Source: Armadillidium nasatum (taxonomy: Eukaryota; Arthropoda; Malacostraca; Isopoda; Armadillidiidae). Taken from it: a stretch of 20,000 nucleotides of DNA. The stretch covers positions 1 to 20,000 of the forward strand of contig SEYY01018784.1 of the NCBI GenBank assembly GCA_009176605.1. The letters are read 5' to 3'. Position numbers and translations under genes: made by a program. The notes under the pieces are model-generated. The model did no database searches, was not told the origin of the DNA, and saw only the letters and a program-made list of their open reading frames with translations. Positions 1 to 20,000 of this stretch are shown in pieces; the stretch's first letter is position 1; each line of letters starts with the position of its first letter.

Positions 1-493
1 TATCGTTTTGTCAGCTTAAGTTTGGTGAATAATGACTGTAAAGAATTCGCCTTTGAAAAATACGCTGTTACAAAAAATCTGTTTCGGAAAAGTGCGTCAT
101 AAAAATTTTCGATTAATTGCTTTTTTGATTTGAGTGAAGAGTGTCGTGTTTCAAATTTGCTCTTTGAATATTTTTCGTAATTCGGTTCTTCGTAATTTTA
201 AAAGTGATAAATTTCAATCTTTTATGAATTCGATTCGTGATCTTCGTGTTAAAGAAATTTAAAGCTTTTAGAAGAATTCGTTTTTTGTGACTTGACTTAA
301 ACTATTATTGGTAAGGAGTTAGGGTTGTAAGCATATTTCGTTTTCATAGAGCTTCGTTTAAACTATTTACTCGGGTAAATTTTCGGAATTGCGCCATTGA
401 ACGGAAGTGCGTGGTAACTGGACTTTTTTGCCTTTAATAGAACTACAATCAGCTTGAACTTCTAGAGAAAGAAATTAATTATTTCAACTTTAG
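1..493. other. non-coding sequence, no gene recognised
   Basis: AT-rich sequence with frequent stops in all frames. The longest ATG-started plus-strand frame that I followed (from 32) stops after about 33 codons. The words TTCG and TTTCG recur. It could be an upstream intron or 5' untranslated sequence of the split gene whose exons follow. A frame leading into the candidate exon at 494-554 is open back to 466, just after an in-frame TAG. The AG dinucleotides at 464-465 and 492-493 are possible splice acceptors. I see no clear promoter. Confidence 0.4.
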
Positions 494-554
494 ATGTGAA
501 GAGATCAAAAATTTCTTCAAGAAAACTGCTTCAGGTTTGCGTCATCTTTATAAG
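494..554 (+). CDS. candidate short upstream exon of the split Cys-rich gene
   Basis: Position 554 is followed by GTATGT, a strong splice donor, and the bases before 494 (TTTCAACTTTAG) form a modest acceptor. The exon enters with one codon base supplied from upstream and leaves with two bases (AG), which fit the phase needed by the exon at 756. Read this way it encodes about 19 residues, including VKRSKISSRKLLQVCVIFI, followed by a split Arg codon. That adds one Cys and a short hydrophobic run. There is no in-frame ATG, so the start would lie further upstream. An alternative acceptor at 464-465 would make the exon longer. The phase match and donor support it, but the short length leaves real doubt. 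Confidence 0.35.
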
Positions 555-755
<201 letters not shown>

Positions 756-957
756 GTTTTACCATGTGTTTAAAACAGGTTGTTTGATATGTAGTAAACT
801 AAAATGCAATGATAGTAGAAGATTGTGTGGTAGACAATCTGAAGTAACAATCCCAATGTACAACAACCTCTTTGAGTTTGGTTTATCTGGAAAATACTTT
901 CCCGAAAGTGGAGGGATAAAGATAAATTATAAAGCCAACAATTCATGTTATCTTAGA
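756..957 (+). CDS. exon of an unrecognised Cys-rich, probably secreted protein
   Basis: The exon lies between TTTAATTGCAG (acceptor) and GTAAGT (strong donor at 958-963). It is 202 bases: one base completing a split codon, then 67 codons, leaving in phase 0. The frame has no stop, starts FYHVFKTGCLIC and ends KANNSCYLR. Five cysteines have codons at 781, 790, 805, 826 and 946, spaced C-x2-C-x4-C-x6-C and then a long gap to the fifth. An N-glycosylation sequon (NNS) is encoded at 937-945. Cysteines plus a sequon suggest an extracellular, disulfide-bonded protein. I do not recognise the family. The phase-0 exit matches the next exon at 2712. The frame's ATG at 742 is inside the intron and is not a start. 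Confidence 0.7.
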
Positions 958-1583
958 GTAAGTTGTTTTCTTCTCTTTAATTTATTCAGTTTTAATTACT
1001 AAATAAGATTTAAAGTATTGAAATATTTTATATCACTATTACATAAAACAAAAGCAAACAAAAAAATCTGTATTTTTATCCATGTTAATAAAAGAAAAAT
1101 ATTTAAAATCGAAAAGTTAAAAATTAGGATGTTACTGTAATTATTTTCTTTATATATGTTTGGTTAAGGAAAGCAATTTAATTAAGCTATGAAAGTTTTT
1201 TAAAAAATTCATGGCTTATTTCTTAGAAGGCTGTTTCATTACTATTCCAGACTCACTTACTATTTAGATAATAAAACATTCGTTATAATCGAATTCAGAT
1301 ACAAAATTTTCCATACTATTTAAATTTTCAAATATTTGTTCTATTTATTTATCTACAAAAATCTGTTCAGTGATCCACTCCAAATATTTTCACCCATTTT
1401 TAAAACACATAAGATCCGATAAGTATATTATAATAATCCTAATTTAATCCATCAAAATTGCAACATATATGATATTGGATTCAATATTTTGTTTAACGGC
1501 TCAAAGAATATGTTTTAAGACTCCTAATGTTAAAGAAAAATGATCTAATCAATATAATTTCACCAAAAGCATTAAGTAATTTT

Positions 1584-1693
<110 letters not shown>

Positions 1694-1918
1694 ATTTTAT
1701 TTCTTTATTTTATTCAAAAGTACAATTGCAATTTTACAATGTTTCAGTAGGTCCTATTCTATTAAATACAATAATAATTTGTTAGCTGTACATTGCTTTG
1801 AAAAAGGGCTTCTAAGGAGTTATACATTGGTTTACATTGTACCCAAAAATTTAGTTGATAAATAGTTCATCAATTTGCATTATTAACCATTAAAATTCAA
1901 ATATGATGCATACAATAT

Positions 1919-2390
1919 AGCGAACAATAATAATTATATTAATAATAATAATACATAAAGTAGTAAAGATAGTAATATTAATAACGAATATAGCAAAACT
2001 AACTCCAACAAGAAATATCAATTAATGAAAATAATTTTCAGAAATATTGATAATCTTTAATCTTTAATTTTTATTCAATTTTCAAATAAACAATTCATCG
2101 AATAATAGTAATAGCAATAATAAAAATAATAATAACAGGAACAGAATATTAATATTTATTCTACAAATAATTTCAGCAGTTGCTATACAATTAAGGATGA
2201 AGTAACAATAAAGCAATAATAATAATAGTTAAGAAACTACTGCTCATAATAATACATAATAATAATAATTATAATAGTAGGTAATAATAGTAACAATAAT
2301 AAAATTAACAGTAATAATTATAGTAATAATACTAAATACCATCTCAAGAAAAAAATACTAGTAAAAATAATACAATCTTACTGTTAGTAT
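1919..2390. repeat. degenerate AAT-rich tract
   Basis: Many short AATAAT and AGTAAT blocks broken by point changes and short non-repeat segments. It looks like an old, decayed array of the same AAT repeat found cleanly on both sides. Confidence 0.6.
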
Positions 2391-2430
2391 TTGAAATCAC
2401 TTGTATTATAAGATTATCTACATCATTTAC

Positions 2431-2562
<132 letters not shown>

Positions 2563-2711
2563 TTAATCATCATTACAGTATTATATTATTTCTTTTTAAA
2601 ATTAAAGAAATATATAATTAAAGATGATAGAAGCTGCGAAAAAATAATTTATTCAAAAATGTATAAAAAATCACAATATTTTAATACTTTGTTTATTTCT
2701 TTCCTCAATAG

Positions 2712-2891
2712 GTTTCTCTAATTCGTAAACCTGAAAGAAAGATATTTGGCTTCAATTTTTATCAGTGCTATACTCACCCATACGATAAAAAAACAAGATG
2801 CGACACAAAAACAAAAACAATGGAATATTTAATGGATTTTACCAACGAATTTTGCCTCTATTTTGGACTCGCTTTCTACGAGGCAGACAAA
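2712..2891 (+). CDS. exon of the unrecognised Cys-rich protein
   Basis: The exon lies between TTCCTCAATAG and a GTAATA donor. It is 180 bases, exactly 60 codons, phase 0 at both ends, with no stop. It begins [14 protein letters not shown] and ends LAFYEADK. Three cysteines (in QCY, RCD and FCL) continue the Cys-rich pattern of the exon at 756, and aromatic residues are common. The mixed, non-repetitive composition is protein-like and unlike the flanking repeats. The donor is followed within two bases by a (TA)n tract, and the frame runs open through it as Tyr-Ile repeats, which I take as intron. Phase 0 matches the exon at 17462. The internal ATG at 2820 is unlikely to be the start because the frame is open upstream to the acceptor. 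Confidence 0.68.
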
Positions 2892-2892
2892 G

Positions 2893-6069
<3,177 letters not shown>

Positions 6070-6091
6070 AAATATAAATAAAAAAATTAAA

Positions 6092-13966
<7,875 letters not shown>

Positions 13967-14299
13967 CGTTTTTTTTAAAATGTGTTATTCTACTTCAATT
14001 TTCTGTAATGTGTAAAGTGGTTTAATCTTTTAGTGATACTAATTAATTTTAGAAAGTTTTTACTGAGAGAAGTGATTGTCTTTTTTTTAAATGCAAGTAT
14101 TGTTTTAACGTTATAAACTTTTACCGTTTTAAATTTGGTATATATATTTGCTTGGTGGTTCAATTAAACTGCTCTAGTCAGTGCTTACCTTTTTTTGTCT
14201 TAATTAATCATTGTTTTAATACTTTTAATATTAATTTTTTTAATAGTTTTAATTTCTAATACTACTTTTTTAATGTTAGTTTTTATGCGTTCATCTTTG
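13967..14299. other. T-rich non-coding spacer
   Basis: Poly-T runs, AT-rich sequence and no usable ORF. It lies between the truncated end of LINE A3 and the 5' end of LINE A4. Nothing recognised. Confidence 0.55.
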
Positions 14300-17454
<3,155 letters not shown>

Positions 17455-17461
17455 CCTACAG

Positions 17462-17704
17462 GTACATTTAACAAGTTCTCCCTATTGTAATAAACTCGCC
17501 AGTGACAAATTTGATTATTATAACTCTTTTTATACTCTTACGAAGAGGACTTGTTATTTCAATAAAACAGTGGACAAACCAGAAGCCATATTTGAATTAT
17601 ATCAATCAGAGGAGAGAACCATTGACGGGGTTCCAATTATTCTCCCCTGCAGTCCTGGAGGAAAGTTTTATTTTAGTTATTATGCCTTTTATATTTCTCT
17701 TTAA
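17462..17704 (+). CDS. terminal exon of the Cys-rich, probably secreted protein
   Basis: The acceptor is AATTCCTACAG. From 17462 in phase 0 the frame is open for 80 codons and stops with TAA at 17702-17704. It begins VHLTSSPYCNKLASDKFDYY and ends KFYFSYYAFYISL. It has three cysteines (SPYCN, KRTCYF, LPCSP) and an N-glycosylation sequon NKT at 17561-17569. The C-terminus is unusually rich in Phe and Tyr. Phase 0 matches the exon at 2712-2891. Style and Cys content continue the two upstream exons, and a poly(A) signal lies about 100 bases downstream. I do not recognise the family. The long intron makes the link to the upstream exons an inference. On its own it could also be the last exon of another gene. 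Confidence 0.68.
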   Translation, partial: VHLTSSPYCNKLASDKFDYYNSFYTLTKRTCYFNKTVDKPEAIFELYQSEERTIDGVPIILPCSPGGKFYFSYYAFYISL

Positions 17705-17830
17705 TGCAAATATTTATACTTTCGTTTTTGCACTAAATAATACTTTTGCTGAGTATGTGCCTATATATATTTATATATATATTCATGTGATCCTTCCTTG
17801 AAAAAATAAAAATTCTTTAATTAATATATA
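17705..17830 (+). other. 3' untranslated region of the split gene
   Basis: AT-rich sequence between the TAA stop and the SINE, containing the poly(A) signal. The 3' end is placed by inference about 15-25 bases after the signal. Confidence 0.5.
17805..17810 (+). terminator. AATAAA polyadenylation signal
   Basis: Canonical AATAAA within CTTGAAAAAATAAAAATTC, about 100 bases after the stop of the terminal exon. Spacing and strand fit that gene, although AATAAA is easy to find by chance in AT-rich DNA. Confidence 0.5.
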
Positions 17831-17834
17831 GTGT

Positions 17835-18041
17835 GTCGTAAGAGCTACATGGAATTTCGATGGGGCTCCTGGGTTACAGGAGGAACCAATCAACAATCAT
17901 GTGCACAACAACTGTTGCGACAAATTTAGCAATAATAAGAGAAAAAATTTTTCCTCACGCCAGGATTCGTAACCACTTACAATGGCGTCGCCGTTAGACA
18001 GTGCACTCAAGGCTCTACCACTGAGCTACACCGCCTTCCCA
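17835..18041 (-). mobile_element. tRNA-derived SINE
   Basis: On the minus strand, starting near 18041, GGCGGTGTAGCTCAGTGG matches a tRNA 5' half with a pol III A box and a perfect D-arm (GCTC/GAGC, plus-strand 18012-18028). A B-box-like GGTTACGAATCC follows (plus-strand 17963-17974), equal to GGTTCGAATCC with one inserted A. The tRNA-like head is about 80 bases long. A non-tRNA body then continues to about 17835, including a hairpin at 17866-17882 (CTCCTG, loop GGTTA, CAGGAG). The damaged B box and the attached body indicate a SINE rather than a working tRNA gene. Confidence 0.7.
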
Positions 18042-18154
18042 AAAAAAAGTCATTGTAGAATAGTTTTCCAGTTCATATGCTTCGAATCATTGTAGCAACT
18101 CGGTACTTTTTACAATCCATAGAAGGATGCTTGGAACCCCTTTTGAGGCTGTAT

Positions 18155-18235
18155 GACATTTTGTTGGGGCTCTTGGGTTAGAGGAGCAACCAACTAAGGT
18201 CAAGCCTTAAGTACACTGACTAACGGCAACGTTAA
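18155..18235. mobile_element. partial, rearranged SINE-related fragment
   Basis: TTGGGGCTCTTGGGTTAGAG (18164-18183) resembles the hairpin part of the SINE body at 17860-17882 on the same strand. Directly after it, 18198-18233 resembles the SINE's tRNA-head segment (17984-18019) but in the opposite orientation, with 28 of 36 bases identical by my count. So head and hairpin are arranged differently from the intact copy. Confidence 0.5.
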
Positions 18236-18263
18236 AAAATTAAAATATAATTATTATATTATA

Positions 18264-18265
<2 letters not shown>

Positions 18266-18306
<41 letters not shown>
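18266..18306. repeat. (TA)n microsatellite
   Basis: Short TA tract directly beside the ATC repeat at the 3' end of LINE C. Confidence 0.95.
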
Positions 18307-18308
<2 letters not shown>

Positions 18309-18329
18309 TCATCATCATCATCATCATCA
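18304..18329. repeat. (ATC)n / (GAT)n repeat at the LINE C 3' end
   Basis: About eight ATC units on the plus strand, read as GAT on the LINE strand. A short simple repeat at the end of the coding strand is typical of a non-LTR element tail. Confidence 0.9.
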
Positions 18330-20000
18330 ACCGTTTTCAAACCGGTAGGCTGGTGCCTGTCTGGTGCTACTCCTCCAAAATCTTCTCCACGCATTTCTGT
18401 CCTCAAACATTCGGTTGTCTTCACCTTTTCCAGTGTCTTTTCCTTCGTTGTATGGCTTCTTCTAGCGCCTCCATCCATCTCTTTCCTTGGTCTTCCCGCC
18501 GGTCTTTTCCTTCTGGTCTCTATTCCAGCATCTCTCTCAGTCTCTCTCCCTCCCCCATTCTTTTCACGTGACCAAACCATCTCATTGGTTTCTTTCTATG
18601 CATTCCAAAATTGATTCCACCCAAGTTCCTCTCTCACCAGTTCACTCCTATCCTATCTCTCAGTGATACTCCCCTGATGACTCTGAGTACTCTCATTTCC
18701 GCGGCCTCGATTCTGCTCTTATGCACTCTATTCTTGCCCAACATTTGAACCGTACAACAATATTGTTCTGAGTATTGTTTTATAAATTATACCTTCACTT
18801 CGTTGTATTCCTCTCTCCTTTAGTAACGGAATAACATTCCCACATTCTTTGAGAATTCCCTATTCTCTCCCTCAGTTTGTTTCCGTCTTACCTCTTCGCC
18901 GAACACCACACCCAAATATTTAAAGAGCCTGCTTAAGTCTAGTCCCCTCTATGTTCACAACTATCTTTCTCTCTCCCTAGCTATACCATTACTTCTGTTT
19001 TCTCACTGTTTATTTTCATGCCCATAGATTTCAACGCATCATTCCACCTATTCACAGCTTCCTGAAGATCCTCAGTTCTTGATGTTATCACTGCTGCATC
19101 ATCCGCGTATACCAGTGTGTCTTCTCTATTCTCTCTTATGCAATTCTTTTAAGGCACTTTCCAGGTATTTCCTATGTTCCTTGTTCTTGAGTTTCACGGC
19201 ATTCCTAAACCTCCTCATTCCACCTCCGTCCTCTTCTTTCTTCCTCCTCCGATTTTCTTTTTTCCCATTATTTCACTTGCAACTCGATCTACTTCTTCCC
19301 TAAAGGTTTCCCAGCTCTCTTCCACAGTTTCCTGTTCTATTGACCTTCTTTCATATTCCTGAGTAATTCTTTAAATTCTTTTTAACTCTCTTCTCTCATT
19401 TCTCCAAACAGTACTTTCTTACTTTCCTTCTTGGTTTATCCCTGACTTCCACCTCAATTCCCCAGTACCATTCTATGGTCCGAGTCTAGGGATAATTGTG
19501 GCACACTTTTCACATCCTCGAAGATTCTCTTGTCGTTTGTCAGCATCATATCAATCATTGATTTCTCCGTGTATCTCTGCTCCTCTGTACTCCATCTATA
19601 CCATGTCCATTTCTTGCTCTCTTCATGTTTGAAGAAAGTGTTCATTATCGCCATATTGTTTCTAATGGCAAAATCAATCAGATGTTCACCTTCGGTGTTT
19701 CTCTCTCCTATACCATGCATTCCCAGAACCACTCCTCCCCTTCTCTACGTATTTACATGAGCGTTCAAATCCCATATTATTTCCTTCTCTCCTCTCACCG
19801 CATCATAAGCCTGTTGGAGTTCATTTCTAAAATCTATCTTCTCTTCCATTGGTCTTCCCTGGTGTGGTGCGTATACTTGAATTATACTCATCGTTTCTCC
19901 CTCTATTTTCAAGGTCATCGCTATAATTCTTTCACTTACTAACATTGTATCCATTAAATTTCTATACATTCTGGTCTCATGATGATCGCCACTCCGTGCC
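18330..20000 (-). mobile_element. LINE C, minus-strand non-LTR retrotransposon with most of the RT deleted, runs off the window
   Basis: On the minus strand from the window end, an endonuclease domain (19969-19454) has IIQVYAPHQG, WDLNAHVNT, MHGIGERNTEGEHLIDF, WTWYRW, IDMMLTNDKR and SDHRMV. A Lys/Glu-rich linker follows, then the RT YADD box at plus-strand 19098-19109, with AVITSRTEDLQEAVNRWNDA and INSEKTEVMV after it. A C-terminal segment (18580-18350) has RRKRPAGRPRK. Only about 350 bases separate the end of the endonuclease from YADD, too short for the N-terminal RT and the fingers and palm motifs, so a large internal deletion is inferred. The C-terminal style (AGRPRK before a simple-repeat tail) is RTE-like. 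Its 3' end has a GAT repeat and then (TA)n. Confidence 0.8.

Noticed and set aside
17502-17801. 99-residue ORF overlapping the terminal exon
   Set aside because: Different frame from the splice-supported exon. It ends in TA-rich sequence and has no protein features.
17955-18040. Functional tRNA gene on the minus strand
   Set aside because: The B box has an extra base, I could not form a convincing anticodon and acceptor stem, and the sequence continues into a SINE body.

Overview
This is eukaryotic, AT-rich, repeat-dominated DNA. It has long (TA)n and (AAT)n microsatellites, at least six decayed non-LTR retrotransposon (LINE) copies of three or more families, and a tRNA-derived SINE. The style of the LINE proteins and the abundance of (TA)n suggest a decapod crustacean such as a crab or shrimp. 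That is an inference from remembered protein style, not a search result.

The main find is a split host gene on the plus strand. The open frame crosses splice sites, so it has no long start-to-stop ORF. Three exons (756-957, 2712-2891, 17462-17704) have AG/GT borders and compatible phases, and together give 207 codons ending in TAA. A poly(A) signal lies at 17805-17810. A possible 5' neighbour exon ends at 554 with a GTATGT donor. The encoded C-terminal part is rich in Cys, Phe and Tyr and has two N-glycosylation sequons, so it is probably secreted or extracellular. I do not recognise the family. The 5' end of the gene lies outside the window.

Layout: 1-493 has nothing clear. Positions 494-957 hold a possible short exon, a (TA)n-filled 201-base intron and an exon. 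Positions 958-2711 are an intron with two (AAT)n arrays. Positions 2712-2891 are an exon. Positions 2892-17461 are a 14,570-base intron packed with LINEs: B on the minus strand (3012 to about 5690), A1 minus (6246 to about 9175), A2 plus (10092-12756), A3 minus (13003 to about 13966) and A4 plus (about 14300-17277). Positions 17462-17704 are the terminal exon. Positions 17830-18235 hold SINE sequence. From 18330 to the window end is LINE C on the minus strand.

Two patterns tie the window together. First, each of the six LINE 3' ends runs into a (TA)n tract (LINE C through a short ATC repeat), so tails of this kind probably seeded the microsatellites. Second, three of the host gene's exon edges lie 2-12 bases from a (TA)n tract. 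The 14.5 kb intron starts with one LINE's tail and ends with another's, so its RNA would carry self-complementary (UA)n at both ends. No LINE copy has an intact ORF. No RNA gene, CRISPR array or prokaryotic feature was seen.
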